A stretch of DNA of 64,000 nt from Xanthomonas arboricola (GTDB taxonomy: Bacteria > Pseudomonadota > Gammaproteobacteria > Xanthomonadales > Xanthomonadaceae), in contig NZ_MIGY01000004.1 in assembly GCF_002940665.1 (NCBI RefSeq), positions 186,001-250,000 on the forward strand, written 5' to 3'. Under the pieces are notes generated by a model. That model did no database searches, was not told where the DNA came from, and worked only from the letters and a program-made list of their open reading frames with translations. Both the position numbers and the translations under genes were made by a program. Positions 35,846-46,078 of the stretch are shown in pieces (the stretch's first letter is position 1; each line of letters starts with the position of its first letter).

Positions 35846-36994
35846 TCAGCCCAGAACAGGCACCGGTGCGTCCGCTTCGATCACCTGGTCGCGCTTGAGC
35901 TCTTCCCACACCGCTGCCGGAATCGCCACGCGCATCGAGGCCGCATTCGCATGCGCCTGCTCGGCCGTGCGCGCGCCCGGAATCACCGCCGACACCACCT
36001 TGGGTGCAGCGGCAAACTGCAGCGACACCGTGCGCAGATCCACGCCGTGGCGCTCGCAGATGGCCAGCGCCTTCTGGCGCATGGCCGGCGCCCATTCCGG
36101 TACGGTGCCGTCGTAGAGATAACGCTCGCGCCCGGCCAGATAGCCCGCCAATAGCGGCGCGCCGACCACCACCGACGCGCCATGCTTTGCGATCTTCGGG
36201 AAGGTGTCGTGCAACGCGCGCGCGTGGTCGAGCAACGAATACTGGCAGGCCAGCAGGAAGATGTCCGGGTCGGCCTCCTCGATCGCACGCAGGGCCGGCT
36301 CGGGGCGATTGACGCCAAAGCCCCAGGCCTTGATCAGGCCCTCCTTGCGCATCTTGGTCAGCTCGGGCATCGCGCCTTTCACCGCTTCGGCAAAACGCTG
36401 TTCCCATGGCATGCCGAGGTCTTTCTCGTTCTCCGGCGACAGGTCGTGGATGTAGGCGATATCGATCTGCGACACGCCCAGCCGCTGCAGGCTGTCTTCG
36501 ATCGAGCGACGCACCCCGGAGGCGCTGTAGTCGTAGCGATAGTCGAAGGGCGACGGCTGCTGCCACATCGTCTTCGGCGGTTTGTCGGTGGCGGTGAGCA
36601 GGCGCCCGACCTTGGTCGACAGCACATAGTCGTCTGCAGCGTGATTGTGCAGGTGGTGCCCGGTACGGCGCTCAGACAGGCCCAGGCCGTACCACGGCGA
36701 GGTATCGAAGTACCGCACGCCCGATTCCCACGCCGCAGCCAGGGTCGCTTCGCTTTGCGCATCGCTGGTGGGCGCAAAGCCATTGCCGATTGCCACGCCA
36801 CCAAAACCCAGTCGACTTGAAGGCCGATAGCGTGCGCCCTTGCTTGCGGGATTGGTCGGCAACGCGGATGCGGCGGCCTTGCCGCGCGTGGGCATCACGC
36901 TGCCGGGTGCGGAGGTTTGCGCCAACAACGGGGCGGCGGCCAATGCGGCGGTGCCGACAGCGGCGGCGGAGAGGAACTGGCGACGGGTATTCAT
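35846..36994 (-). CDS. exported aldo/keto reductase
   Basis: About 382 residues. NTRRQFLSAAAVGTAALAAA is a twin-arginine signal, unusual for aldo/keto reductases and pointing to a periplasmic enzyme folded with its NADP cofactor. The (beta/alpha)8 motifs are intact: RYFDTSPWYGLG (catalytic Asp and Tyr), VLSTKVGRLL (Lys), IDIAYIHDLSPE (His), and SAVIPGARTAEQ. Closest to the D-threo-aldose/L-fucose dehydrogenase group. AAGGA precedes the ATG. It closes the pectin region and may oxidise or reduce a released side-chain sugar. Confidence 0.85.
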   Translation of the reverse strand: MNTRRQFLSAAAVGTAALAAAPLLAQTSAPGSVMPTRGKAAASALPTNPASKGARYRPSSRLGFGGVAIGNGFAPTSDAQSEATLAAAWESGVRYFDTSPWYGLGLSERRTGHHLHNHAADDYVLSTKVGRLLTATDKPPKTMWQQPSPFDYRYDYSASGVRRSIEDSLQRLGVSQIDIAYIHDLSPENEKDLGMPWEQRFAEAVKGAMPELTKMRKEGLIKAWGFGVNRPEPALRAIEEADPDIFLLACQYSLLDHARALHDTFPKIAKHGASVVVGAPLLAGYLAGRERYLYDGTVPEWAPAMRQKALAICERHGVDLRTVSLQFAAAPKVVSAVIPGARTAEQAHANAASMRVAIPAAVWEELKRDQVIEADAPVPVLG

Positions 36995-37408
36995 GGAGAA
37001 ATCCTTGCAACGACGCGATGCACCAGGATGGTCCCGCCTGCGTGCAGACAAGGTCAGCGCAGGGGCCGGGGGCCTACACATGCAGGCAACGAACGGCTCG
37101 CGTGCAGGTTTGCACAAGCAGGCACGTCAGCGCGGGTTGTCAGCGGTCGCTGCTGGCGGTCATCGCATGCACCGCATGCTCAGGGCATGCTGAAGTGGCC
37201 TGTGTGTCGGGCCGATGCACCTCATCGCTCGGCATTGTCCAAGAGCAGCTGACACGACATCGCAAGCGGTGGTGAGGTGGGTTCTGGCGCGCACTCAGAA
37301 CTGCAGTGTACGCGTGGCACATGCCGCTTCCGAGCAGCGGCGGTGCAGTCGTTTTGCTAGCCGCTCTAGATCCCGGCGCAAATCTCCGTTGCACGGATCC
37401 AACTTGCA
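36995..37408. other. intergenic region without a recognised gene
   Basis: About 414 bases upstream of the aldo/keto reductase and downstream of the phosphodiesterase gene. Several GCATGC-type short palindromes cluster around 37165-37195. I found no coding sequence, RNA gene or terminator I could support. Confidence 0.5.
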
Positions 37409-37876
37409 TCAGCGTATTTCTAGCAGCTGCAGCTGCGCACGCGGCGGGCCACCGCCCAGCCACAGCGTGCCCACGCTGATCGGCAGGCTGAAGCGACGGG
37501 GGCCGGCGCTGCCCGGATTGATGTACAGCACGTCGTCGCGCGTGTGTATCGATGGCTTGTGCGAATGCCCGCAGATGATCACATCTGCAGCAACACCCGC
37601 CGCCAGCGCTTTCAGATCGTGCAGCACATGGATCCGCACGCCTGCGAGCAGCAGATCCAGCGTTTCCGGAAGCTGCGCTGCCCACGGCGTGTTATCGATA
37701 TTGCCGGCGATCGCATGCAGCGGTGCCAGCGCCTGCAGCGCAGTGAGGATCTCCGGCTTGCCCACATCGCCGGCATGGATGATCGCCGAGCAGCCCTGCA
37801 ATGCAGCCACCGCCTCGGGCCGCAGCAGGCCATGCGTGTCGGAGATCAGGCCAATGCGTAAGGCGACAGCCGTCAT
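37409..37876 (-). CDS. YfcE/MJ0936-type metallophosphoesterase
   Basis: 155 residues, complete. Binuclear metal site of calcineurin-like phosphodiesterases: GLISDTHG, HAGDVGK, AGNIDN, CGHSHKP and the final NPGSAG. Members hydrolyse phosphodiesters in vitro, often with Mn; physiological substrates are mostly unknown. It overlaps nothing and stands alone between the aldo/keto reductase and the PepSY operon. Confidence 0.88.
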   Translation of the reverse strand: MTAVALRIGLISDTHGLLRPEAVAALQGCSAIIHAGDVGKPEILTALQALAPLHAIAGNIDNTPWAAQLPETLDLLLAGVRIHVLHDLKALAAGVAADVIICGHSHKPSIHTRDDVLYINPGSAGPRRFSLPISVGTLWLGGGPPRAQLQLLEIR

Positions 37877-38023
37877 CGGGTGTGGGCGAAGGTGGCGGGC
37901 GATCAGGATGCACTGCCGGGTGAGGCCGTTGCGTCAACGGGCCAGGTTGTTGGGCCAGCAGCATGGCCAGCGACCAAGCGCGACGCCGCAGGTGTTGTCC
38001 GGCACACCGTGGCGTACCGGGCA

Positions 38024-39586
38024 TCAATCGGCGCGGTGCATCGGGCGCATGTTCCACGCCCAGACGCTGTTGGGGTCGCCCTGCAGTCCGCGCCGCCTGC
38101 TCGCACGCGCCAGTTGCCAGTACGCCCATGCCAACACCAAGGCGATCAGGTCCACGACCAGCACCGTCGCGTCCTGCCACGGCAGCACCACGCCATGTGC
38201 CGAAACACAGCTGGCCAGCGGAATCAGCGCCGTGAGGACAGCGCAGGCCAGCAAGACCTCGTACGCACCACGTGCGGTGGGGCGGACCAGCGCCCACACC
38301 AGCACGGCCGCGAAGACCGCGTAATAGACATAACGCTCCTGTCCTTGCGCAAGCAAGCGTGCGGCGATGAACAAGGCGGAGATGCCGGCGACGCTGCCCA
38401 GGCAGACGCCGATGGTCAGGCGCGCCATCGCGTGGGTGCGGCGCGGTTGATCCACCAACCGACGCTTGCGGCGTGTCTCGATCCACAACAGGTTGCCGCT
38501 GTAGAACAGGAACGCACCGCCCAACCCGAGCAGGAAATACAACCACTGCACCGGCGCATGCCCGAAGTTGCCGAAGTGCAGCCCTTGCAGCCCGCGCAAG
38601 GCAGCCGTGCCTGTCGACATCGTCGCTGGCTCGAGCACGCGCAGGACCTGGCCGGTTGCCGCGTCCAATGCCACGCCACCGAGCGTGTTGAGGCGGCGCT
38701 GATCGTGATGGCCATACACTTCCGCGCGTGCATTGGCATCGCCTGCATCGTGAAACCCGATGCTCTCCGGTACAAAGCCCGAGCTGGCCGCGCGCGCCTT
38801 GTCCAGTAGCACCTCCAGCGGCAACACCGGTGCCGCACGCCTGGCCGCTTGCACATGGGGCGTGAGTTCGAACTCCGGTGCGAGGATCTTCATCAATTTG
38901 CCGTCGAACACCAGGAACTGGAACGGCGCCAGCAGCAGCACCCCGAGGCACAACACCGCGCCGGACCAGGCAAAGATCACATGGAACGGCAGCGACAACA
39001 TGCCGACCACGTTGTGGGCGTCCTGCCACAGCCGCTTGAGGTTATGGCCCGGCCGCAGCGCGAACAGGTCCTTGAAGAACACCGGCGCGTACAACACCAC
39101 CCCGCTGAGCAGCGCCAGCCCGTACAGCACGCTCACCACGCCGAACAGATAGGTGCCGAACGCGCGCGGCAGGCCGGCGGTGAAGTGCAGGTCGTAGAGG
39201 AAGTCGGCAAAGCCCACGCGCTGCGGCAGTTCCAGCAGGCGGCCATCGGCGGCCTGTTGATACTGCCGCATGCCGCCACTGGCCTCGGCCTGCGGCCCAT
39301 GCCAGTACAGCCGCGGAGTCGGCCCGTGCTCGCCGGGCAGCAGCACCAGGAAGGATTCGGCCACCTGCGGATGCCGTGCGATCACCGCATCCAGCAGGGT
39401 CTGCGTGGCGGCGACGGGATCTGCCGGCGCACGCTGTGTGACAGGCGGCGTGGCCTGCCAGCCGCTCAATTGGTGCGTGAACACGGTGATGGCGCCGGCA
39501 TAGAAGGCAATGAACAAGGCCATGCCGGCCAACAAGCCCATCCAACTGTGGACCGACAGAAACGCGCGCAAGGTCGATGCTTTCAT
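38024..39586 (-). CDS. PepSY-associated TM-helix protein, putative siderophore-iron reductase
   Basis: About 520 residues with at least six membrane spans: an N-terminal helix (SVHSWMGLLAGMALFIAFYAG), a periplasmic part, then helices around SVLYGLALLSGVVLYAPVFF and FHVIFAWSGAVLCLGVLLLAP. Conserved histidines (LHFTAGL, DAHNVVGML, PFHVIF) suit haem or iron binding. Proteins of this type are encoded beside TonB receptors and reduce or release iron from siderophores at the inner membrane. Its ATG overlaps the stop of the small gene upstream. Here no receptor gene adjoins the operon. Confidence 0.82.
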   Translation of the reverse strand: MKASTLRAFLSVHSWMGLLAGMALFIAFYAGAITVFTHQLSGWQATPPVTQRAPADPVAATQTLLDAVIARHPQVAESFLVLLPGEHGPTPRLYWHGPQAEASGGMRQYQQAADGRLLELPQRVGFADFLYDLHFTAGLPRAFGTYLFGVVSVLYGLALLSGVVLYAPVFFKDLFALRPGHNLKRLWQDAHNVVGMLSLPFHVIFAWSGAVLCLGVLLLAPFQFLVFDGKLMKILAPEFELTPHVQAARRAAPVLPLEVLLDKARAASSGFVPESIGFHDAGDANARAEVYGHHDQRRLNTLGGVALDAATGQVLRVLEPATMSTGTAALRGLQGLHFGNFGHAPVQWLYFLLGLGGAFLFYSGNLLWIETRRKRRLVDQPRRTHAMARLTIGVCLGSVAGISALFIAARLLAQGQERYVYYAVFAAVLVWALVRPTARGAYEVLLACAVLTALIPLASCVSAHGVVLPWQDATVLVVDLIALVLAWAYWQLARASRRRGLQGDPNSVWAWNMRPMHRAD

Positions 39587-39855
39587 GCACCCAGCTCCGT
39601 CCAGCCCAATGCCTTGATGCCTGCAAGCGCGAGGTAGCACAGCAGCGTCAACCCACCGAGCACCACCCAGGCGCGCGCTGCGCTGCGAAACGCGAACGGC
39701 AGCGCCATCGCACCCACCCATGCCGGAAACATCAGCAGCAACCATGCCAGCGTGTAGCTCTGCTGCGGCCCCGGCAGCAACAGGGCGCACAGGCCCACCA
39801 CGCCGACTGCCAGCGGCAGGCCCAGTACCACCGCGGCCAGCCACCTAGCCCACAT
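39583..39855 (-). CDS. DUF3649-like small membrane protein
   Basis: About 90 residues with three hydrophobic spans (LAAVVLGLPLAVGVVGLCALLLPG, LAWLLLMFPAWVGAMALPFAF, AWVVLGGLTLLCYLALAGI). FAFRSAARAW between spans two and three resembles the signature of DUF3649, found in iron-uptake operons with PepSY proteins. Start at MWARWLAAVV. It overlaps both neighbours (ATGA), so it is translated as part of the operon. Function unknown. Confidence 0.65.
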   Translation of the reverse strand: MWARWLAAVVLGLPLAVGVVGLCALLLPGPQQSYTLAWLLLMFPAWVGAMALPFAFRSAARAWVVLGGLTLLCYLALAGIKALGWTELGA

Positions 39856-40144
39856 CGCGCACCTGCCTGCGTTGCGCACGCGCCTGCTGCCAGGTATCCA
39901 GATACGGCAGCGCCACCGCCACCAGCATCAGCGCCGTGACTGCGGCGAAGACGCCGGCCCAGATTCCCAATGCCTGCATGGCGCAGCCCAGCGACAGCAG
40001 CAGCGATGCGCTGGCGCCGATGCGTAGCGCGCGCGCCGACAGCCGACGCTGCGGCCACAGGCGCTGATGCCGTGTTGCCAGGTAGAACGCCAGCGACGAC
40101 GCCGCAGCGGTGAGCAGATAAAACCAGGTCATCAAACCGCTCAT
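39845..40144 (-). CDS. DUF3325-like small membrane protein
   Basis: 99 residues, three helices (FYLLTAAASSLAFYLAT, ALRIGASASLLLSLGCAMQALG, VFAAVTALMLVAVALPYL) with RHQRLWPQRRLSARALR between the first two, the layout of DUF3325 proteins from iron-uptake operons. Its ATG overlaps the preceding stop, and its end overlaps the DUF3649-like gene. Role unknown, presumably a structural partner of the PepSY protein. Confidence 0.65.
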   Translation of the reverse strand: MSGLMTWFYLLTAAASSLAFYLATRHQRLWPQRRLSARALRIGASASLLLSLGCAMQALGIWAGVFAAVTALMLVAVALPYLDTWQQARAQRRQVRDVG

Positions 40145-40350
40145 GCCTGCGCCTGCGTTGCATCGGAGAACGGCAACACACCGAGCTGCACCGGCCACAT
40201 GCCGCCATGCCGCGCGCCGACACACAGCGAACGTGCAACCCACACCAGTGCATGCGCGCATCCAGCGATGCGCACCACATGGGTAAACGGCTCAACCATC
40301 GAAGAAGTCACCGCCATCAAGACGCCCACGCACAACACTCCCGTACACAC
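40141..40350 (-). CDS. small hydrophobic protein, head of the PepSY operon
   Basis: A 69-residue reading frame with a GTG start (MCTGVLCVGVLMAVTSS as displayed), one or two short hydrophobic stretches and no recognised family. The main support is its stop, which overlaps the next ATG as ATGA, the same coupling seen at every junction of this operon. It could be a decayed iron-uptake gene. An internal ATG (MAVTSSMVEPF) is an alternative start. I cannot assign a function. Confidence 0.4.
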   Translation of the reverse strand: MCTGVLCVGVLMAVTSSMVEPFTHVVRIAGCAHALVWVARSLCVGARHGGMWPVQLGVLPFSDATQAQA

Positions 40351-40496
40351 GGTCGACGGAAGGCATGGCGGCGGCTGTGCCCGGCAGCCCTTCCCGGGCT
40401 GCCTACGTAGCGGCTAACACCCCTGTTGCGAAGCCCGGTGGGCGCCTGCAGCGAAGTGTTGGCCGCTCTACGGCGCGCAATCTAACAGGTGCCACA

Positions 40497-40519
40497 GCGC
40501 CGGACCAGCGGTCCGGCGC
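40497..40519 (-). terminator. strong hairpin downstream of glgB
   Basis: GCGCCGGACC, AGC, GGTCCGGCGC: a perfect 10-bp GC stem 14 bases past the glgB stop, further extendable through CACA/TGTG. No long T-run follows, so it is either a weak intrinsic terminator or an mRNA-stabilising end. Confidence 0.55.
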
Positions 40520-40532
40520 CGTGTGCGCTGCA

Positions 40533-42731
40533 TCAGCCCTGCGGCGTCAGCACGATGACGCCCAGCGGCGGCAACAGCAGCGGCAGGGAGTGCGCGTGGC
40601 CGTGCATGGACTGCTGCTCGGCGCTCACCACACCGCCATTGCCCAGATTCGCACCGCCATAGATGCCGGCATCGCTATTGAACACCTCGCGCCACTGGCC
40701 GCCCTGCGGCACGCCGATGCGGTAGCCGTGCTGCACGATCGGGGTGAAGTTGATCACCACCAGCACTGGCGCATCGCCGCGTTTGCCTTTGCGCAGGAAC
40801 GCGACCACGCTATTGGCCGCGTCATCGCCGACCACCCAGGCAAACCCGGCCGGGTCGTCGTCCTGCGCGTGCAGCGCGGGGGACTCGACATACAGCCGAT
40901 TCAGGTCGCGCACCAGGGTCTGCACGCCGCGATGGCGCGGGTCGTCGAGCAGGTGCCAGGGGATGCCGCCGTCGTGGTTCCACTCGGTGGGCTGGCCGAA
41001 CTCGCAGCCCATGAACAGCAACTTGCGCCCCGGGTGGGTGAACATGTAGCCCAGGTAGGCGCGCAGGTTGGCAAAGCGCTGCCAGTCGTCGCCCGGCATG
41101 CGGCCGAGCAACGAACCCTTGCCGTGCACCACTTCGTCGTGCGAGATCGGCAGCACGAAGCGCTCCGAATACGCGTAGACCATGCTGAAGGTCAGCTCGC
41201 CATGGTGGTACCGGCGGTAGATCGGATCCAGCGCCGCGTAATGCAGGGTGTCGTGCATCCAGCCCATGTTCCACTTGTAGTGGAAGCCCAGGCCGCCGTG
41301 CGCCACGTCGGCGGTGACGCCGGGGAACGCGGTGGATTCCTCGGCAATCATCACCGCACCCGGCGTGTGCTCGCGCACCACCTCGTTGAGCCGGCGCAGG
41401 AAGGCGATGGTCTCGTAGTTCTCGCGCCCGCCATGGATATTGGGCACCCACTCGCCGGCATTGCGGCTGTAGTCGCGGTACAGCATCGAGGCCACCGCAT
41501 CCACGCGCAGGCCGTCGACGTGGAAGCGCTGCAGGAACTCCAGCGCACTGGCGATCAGGAACCCGGACACCTCGCGCCGCCCGTGGTTGTAGATCAGCGT
41601 ATTCCAGTCGCGGTGGAAGCCTTCGCGCGGGTCGGCATGTTCGTACAGCGCGGTGCCGTCGAAATGCGCCAGGCCGTGGGCGTCGGTGGGGAAATGCGCC
41701 GGCACCCAGTCGACGATCACGCCGATGCCTTCGCGGTGGCAGCGATCGACGAAGCGGGCAAAGCCATCCGGCGAGCCGAAGCGCGCGGTCGGCGCGAACA
41801 GGCCCAGCGGCTGATAGCCCCACGAGCCACCGAACGGATGCTCGGTCACCGGCATCAGCTCCACGTGGGTGAAGCCCATATCGGCCACGTAGGGAATCAG
41901 GCGGTCGGCCAGACCATCCCAGTCCAGGTCCATGCCTTCTTCGCGCAGCCAGGAACCGGCGTGGATCTCGTAGATGCTCATCGGCGCGTCGTGCGCCTGA
42001 CGGCGCGCGCGCGTGGCCATCCAGCCGTCATCGCTCCACTGATGCGGGGTGGGGTCGGCCACGATCGAGGCAGTGCCCGGCGCCAGCTCGGCACGCCGCG
42101 CCACCGGGTCGGCCTTGGCCGGCAACTCGTTCCCCTGCGGGCCGCGTAGCTGGTACTTGTAATGCGCCCCCGGGCCGACGTCGGGCACGAACAGCTCCCA
42201 CACGCCGGACTGGTGCCGCAGCCGCATCGGATGCCGACGCGCGTCCCAACTGTTGAAATCGCCCACCACCGCCACGCGCGTGGCATTGGGCGCCCACACC
42301 GCAAAGCGCGTGCCGCGCACGCCGTCCACCTCGACCGCGTTGGCGCCGAGCGCATCGGCCAACTGCAGGTGATGGCCTTCGCTGATCAGGTGCAGGTCGA
42401 AGTCGCTGAGCTGCGGGCCGAACGCATACGGGTCGGCGGTATCCTGCTCGCCGCCTGGCCAGCCGATGCGCAGGCGGTAGCCGCCCTGCGCCGGCAACGC
42501 GCCAGCGAACAGGCCCGGCTCCGGGCCCGCCTCCAGCGCGATGACCTGGCCGTCGTCGAGCACGGCATTGACGTACGCGGCGCCCGGTTGATAGGTGCGC
42601 AGCACCCGACCGCTGTCGGTCGGGTGCGCGCCCAGGATGGCGAATGCGTCGCCATGGCGTGCCTCGGCCAGGGCGCGTGCCGCGCCGGGATCCCATCGAT
42701 TGGTCACTGCTGTCATCACTCCACTCATCAT
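40533..42731 (-). CDS. glgB: 1,4-alpha-glucan branching enzyme
   Basis: Creates alpha-1,6 branches in the glucan made by GlgE. About 732 residues: N-terminal carbohydrate-binding beta-sandwich, then GH13 barrel. Catalytic residues: Asp in [18 protein letters not shown], Glu in [12 protein letters not shown], and the transition-state Asp in [13 protein letters not shown]; also [18 protein letters not shown] and [15 protein letters not shown]. The ATG overlaps the stop of the trehalose synthase gene, with GGGAGA four bases upstream. Last gene of the operon. Confidence 0.93.
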   Translation of the reverse strand: MMSGVMTAVTNRWDPGAARALAEARHGDAFAILGAHPTDSGRVLRTYQPGAAYVNAVLDDGQVIALEAGPEPGLFAGALPAQGGYRLRIGWPGGEQDTADPYAFGPQLSDFDLHLISEGHHLQLADALGANAVEVDGVRGTRFAVWAPNATRVAVVGDFNSWDARRHPMRLRHQSGVWELFVPDVGPGAHYKYQLRGPQGNELPAKADPVARRAELAPGTASIVADPTPHQWSDDGWMATRARRQAHDAPMSIYEIHAGSWLREEGMDLDWDGLADRLIPYVADMGFTHVELMPVTEHPFGGSWGYQPLGLFAPTARFGSPDGFARFVDRCHREGIGVIVDWVPAHFPTDAHGLAHFDGTALYEHADPREGFHRDWNTLIYNHGRREVSGFLIASALEFLQRFHVDGLRVDAVASMLYRDYSRNAGEWVPNIHGGRENYETIAFLRRLNEVVREHTPGAVMIAEESTAFPGVTADVAHGGLGFHYKWNMGWMHDTLHYAALDPIYRRYHHGELTFSMVYAYSERFVLPISHDEVVHGKGSLLGRMPGDDWQRFANLRAYLGYMFTHPGRKLLFMGCEFGQPTEWNHDGGIPWHLLDDPRHRGVQTLVRDLNRLYVESPALHAQDDDPAGFAWVVGDDAANSVVAFLRKGKRGDAPVLVVINFTPIVQHGYRIGVPQGGQWREVFNSDAGIYGGANLGNGGVVSAEQQSMHGHAHSLPLLLPPLGVIVLTPQG

Positions 42732-45700
42732 GTGTCTCCCGCACCAGCGCGCGCACGGTGCAGGATGCGTCGCAAGCCCTCGATCGGCACCATCAACCAG
42801 CCGGGGCGGTTGGCAGCCTCGTAGCGCACCTCGTAACAGGCCTTCTCCACCAGGAACAGCAAGGTGGCCGCGTTGAACGCTGCCGGTGCGATCCACGGGT
42901 GCGTACTGGCATTGAGCACGGCATGGTACGCGTCCAGAAACGCCTGTGTGGAACGGCGGCGGAACTGCACCAGGAACTCGTCCAGATGCGTGTCCACGCC
43001 CACGCCGGCGCGCGCGGCGGTGCCTTCTTCGCCGCGTGCCGACACTTCGCTGGCGTAATCGAGCGAGCGCAGGAAACCGGCCACATCGCGCAGCGGGCTG
43101 GCCTTGGCGCGCCGCTCGGACAGCGGCTTGGCCGGCTCGCCTTCGAAGTCGATCAGCACCACATCGTCGAAGGCCACCAGGATCTGGCCCAGGTGGAAAT
43201 CGCCGTGCACACGGGTCAGCAAGGAATCGGCCAGCACGCTCGGTGCCTGGGCGAGCAAGGCATCCAGCTGCGGGCGCTCGGCCAGCACCGCCTGCAGCGC
43301 TTCGCGTTCGGTCGCATCGTCGCTGCCGGCCAGGCGTGCATTGACCGTGTCCCACATCTCTTCGACCTGGCGTGCGACGCAGGCCACCACATCGTTGGCG
43401 GTCGGAAGATCGATACGCTGCGGGGCGAAGTCGGCATCGTCGGTGTCGCGCGACAAGGCCTCGTGCAACTCCGCCAGGCGCTTGCCGACCACCGCGGCGA
43501 AGGCGTCGTAACCGGCGATGGCCTCGGCACGCGATTCGTCGGTCTGCGCGGTGGCGTACTCGTCGAAGCTGCGCGCCAGATGGTCCAGCGTCCAGCGCCA
43601 GGCATCGCCCTGGTTGCGGATGAAGCCCTGCAGCAGTGCGATCGTGGTGATGGTGCCCTGCGCATCGATGCGGCTGACGCTGCCCAGCAAGGGCGCGGCA
43701 TTGGCATAGCCCATCTCGGTCAGGCGACGGCCGATCTCGATCTCCGGGTTGGCACCGTTGGCCACATGCCGCAGCAGCTTGAACACCGCCTTGTCGGCGA
43801 CCACCAGCGAGCTGTTGCTCTGCTCGGCCGACAGCCAGCGGATGTCCGGATCCTGCGGGATCTCCAGCGTGGCCAGCGCCGGTGTCGCTTCGAAGCGCAC
43901 CTGCCCCTGCTGCGAGACGTCGTCGCCATCGCAAAAGTCCAGCGCGGCGTTGTCGCGCAAGGCGTCGATCACCCCGCGCACCATCGGCTTGAGCGCGAAG
44001 GCATCGGTGAGGTAGCCCACCTCGCGGCCCTGGCGCACGCGCGCCAGCGCAAGCTGCTCGGCCAGCGTGCTGGGCTGGTCGCGCTCCCACACGATGCCCA
44101 CCGGCAGCATGTAGCTCTCGTGGCGGCCATCCTCCAGCTCCACCTCCAGCTCCAGCAGGCTCATCGGCTCGGCGCCCGGCAGCGGCGTACGGCGCGAGAT
44201 GCGCACGTGCTTGAGCGCCTGATCCTTGGCCGAGAACCAGCGCCGTGCCGACAACCAGGCCGGCAGGATCTCCGCTTCCAGTGTGGGCAGATGCGGCAGC
44301 AGCGCATTGCTCTCGTCGGTGTCGCTGCGCAACACCAGCGTGCGGTAGTCCGGCAACGGCACCGGGCTGGGCACATGCCAGTCCGGCAAGGTGCCTTCGC
44401 TGACCAGCTGGAACGCGTAGAAGCCGAACGGCGGCACGGTGAGCAGATAGGTCAACCGCCCGACCGGCGGGAAGCTGCCGCCGCCGATGATGTCCACCGG
44501 CACGCGGCCCTCGAACTCGGACAGGTCCAGCTCCACCGCCTGCAGCGTGTGCGAGAGGTTGGCCACGCACAGCACCGTCTCGTCCTGGTAGCACCGCAGG
44601 TAGGCCAGCATGCGGCGGTTGCCCGGATACAGAAAGCGCAGGCTGCCGCGGCCGAAGGCCTGGTAGCGCTTGCGCACACTGAGCACGCGGCGGGTCCAGG
44701 TCAGCAGCGAATGCTGGTCGCGGATCTGCGCTTCCACATTCACTGCCTGGAAGCCGTACAGCGGGTCCATCACCGGCGGCAGCACCAGCTGCGCCGGATC
44801 GGCGCGCGAGAAGCCGCCATTGCGGTCGATCGACCACTGCATCGGCGTGCGCACGCCATCGCGGTCGCCCAGATGGATGTTGTCGCCCATGCCGATCTCG
44901 TCGCCGTAATACAGCACCGGCGTGCCGGGCATGGTCAGCAACAGGGAGGTCATCAACTCGATGCGGCGGCGGTCGCGCTCCAGCAGCGGCGCCAGCCGGC
45001 GCCGGATGCCCAGGTTGATGCGTGCGCGGCGGTCGGCGGCATAGGTCTGCCACAGATAATCGCGCTCCGAATCGGTGACCATTTCCAGCGTCAACTCATC
45101 ATGGTTGCGCAGGAAGATCGCCCACTGGCAGCTCTCCGGAATCTCCGGGGTCTGGCGCATGATGTCGGTGATCGGGAAGCGGTCTTCGCGCGCGATCGCC
45201 ATGTACATGCGCGGCATCAGCGGGAAGTGGAACGCCATATGGCATTCGTCGGCGTTCTGGCCGAAGTACTGCTGGGTGTCTTCCGGCCACATGTTGGCCT
45301 CGGCCAGCAGCATGCGGTCCGGGTATTCGGCATCCAGGGTGGCGCGGATCTTGCGCAGGATCGCATGGGTTTCCGGCAGGTTCTCGTTGGAGGTGCCGGA
45401 GCGCTCGATCAGGTACGGCACCGCATCCAGACGCAGCCCGTCCACACCGCGGTCCAGCCAGAAGCGCATCACTTCCAGCACCGCTTCCAGCACCGCGGGG
45501 TTGTCGAAGTTCAGGTCCGGCTGGTGCGAGTAGAAGCGGTGCCAGAAGTACTGCCCGGCCACCGGGTCCCAGGTCCAGTTGGATTTTTCGGTATCGCAGA
45601 AAATGATCCGCGTGCCTTCGTATTCCTGGTCGGTGTCCGACCACACATAGAAGTCGCGCTCCGGCGAGCCGGCCGGCGCAGTGCGTGCGCGCTGGAACCA

Positions 45701-46078
45701 GGGGTGCTGATCGGAGGTGTGGTTGATCACCAGCTCGGTGACGATGCGGATACCGCGTGCATGCGCCTGCGCCACCAGCTGCTCGAAGTCTTCGATGCTG
45801 CCGTAGTCCGGATGCACCGCCATGTATTCGGCGATGTCGTAGCCGTCGTCGCGGCGCGGGCTGGGGTAGAACGGCAGCAGCCAGATGGTGTCCACGCCGA
45901 GTTCGGCGATGTAGTCCAGCTTGGAAATCAGCCCCGGAAAATCGCCGATGCCATCGTCGTTGGAGTCGAAGAACGACTTGACGTGCACCTGGTAGATGAT
46001 CGCGTCCTTGTACCAAAGCTGGTCTGCAACCACCGCGGACTGTTCCGCGTCGGCTTGTAACGATGGGACTGCATTCAT
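42728..46078 (-). CDS. treS: trehalose synthase fused to maltokinase
   Basis: About 1116 residues. The N-terminal ~560 are a GH13 trehalose synthase that isomerises trehalose to maltose ([49 protein letters not shown] in part, [12 protein letters not shown]). The C-terminal half is a maltokinase (Pep2/Mak) that phosphorylates maltose with [20 protein letters not shown] and [18 protein letters not shown]. Fusion channels trehalose to maltose-1-phosphate for GlgE. The ATG overlaps the glgE stop. In mycobacteria these are two proteins; the fusion is common in proteobacteria. Confidence 0.92.
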   Translation of the reverse strand: MNAVPSLQADAEQSAVVADQLWYKDAIIYQVHVKSFFDSNDDGIGDFPGLISKLDYIAELGVDTIWLLPFYPSPRRDDGYDIAEYMAVHPDYGSIEDFEQLVAQAHARGIRIVTELVINHTSDQHPWFQRARTAPAGSPERDFYVWSDTDQEYEGTRIIFCDTEKSNWTWDPVAGQYFWHRFYSHQPDLNFDNPAVLEAVLEVMRFWLDRGVDGLRLDAVPYLIERSGTSNENLPETHAILRKIRATLDAEYPDRMLLAEANMWPEDTQQYFGQNADECHMAFHFPLMPRMYMAIAREDRFPITDIMRQTPEIPESCQWAIFLRNHDELTLEMVTDSERDYLWQTYAADRRARINLGIRRRLAPLLERDRRRIELMTSLLLTMPGTPVLYYGDEIGMGDNIHLGDRDGVRTPMQWSIDRNGGFSRADPAQLVLPPVMDPLYGFQAVNVEAQIRDQHSLLTWTRRVLSVRKRYQAFGRGSLRFLYPGNRRMLAYLRCYQDETVLCVANLSHTLQAVELDLSEFEGRVPVDIIGGGSFPPVGRLTYLLTVPPFGFYAFQLVSEGTLPDWHVPSPVPLPDYRTLVLRSDTDESNALLPHLPTLEAEILPAWLSARRWFSAKDQALKHVRISRRTPLPGAEPMSLLELEVELEDGRHESYMLPVGIVWERDQPSTLAEQLALARVRQGREVGYLTDAFALKPMVRGVIDALRDNAALDFCDGDDVSQQGQVRFEATPALATLEIPQDPDIRWLSAEQSNSSLVVADKAVFKLLRHVANGANPEIEIGRRLTEMGYANAAPLLGSVSRIDAQGTITTIALLQGFIRNQGDAWRWTLDHLARSFDEYATAQTDESRAEAIAGYDAFAAVVGKRLAELHEALSRDTDDADFAPQRIDLPTANDVVACVARQVEEMWDTVNARLAGSDDATEREALQAVLAERPQLDALLAQAPSVLADSLLTRVHGDFHLGQILVAFDDVVLIDFEGEPAKPLSERRAKASPLRDVAGFLRSLDYASEVSARGEEGTAARAGVGVDTHLDEFLVQFRRRSTQAFLDAYHAVLNASTHPWIAPAAFNAATLLFLVEKACYEVRYEAANRPGWLMVPIEGLRRILHRARAGAGDT

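Noticed and set aside
40533-45053. A single 1506-residue minus-strand frame that could suggest a GlgB fusion
   Set aside because: Its N-terminal part is out-of-frame treS sequence; the glgB ATG overlapping the treS stop is the true start.
42644-46060. 1138-residue plus-strand frame opposite treS
   Set aside because: Shadow of the treS/maltokinase fusion; no motif.
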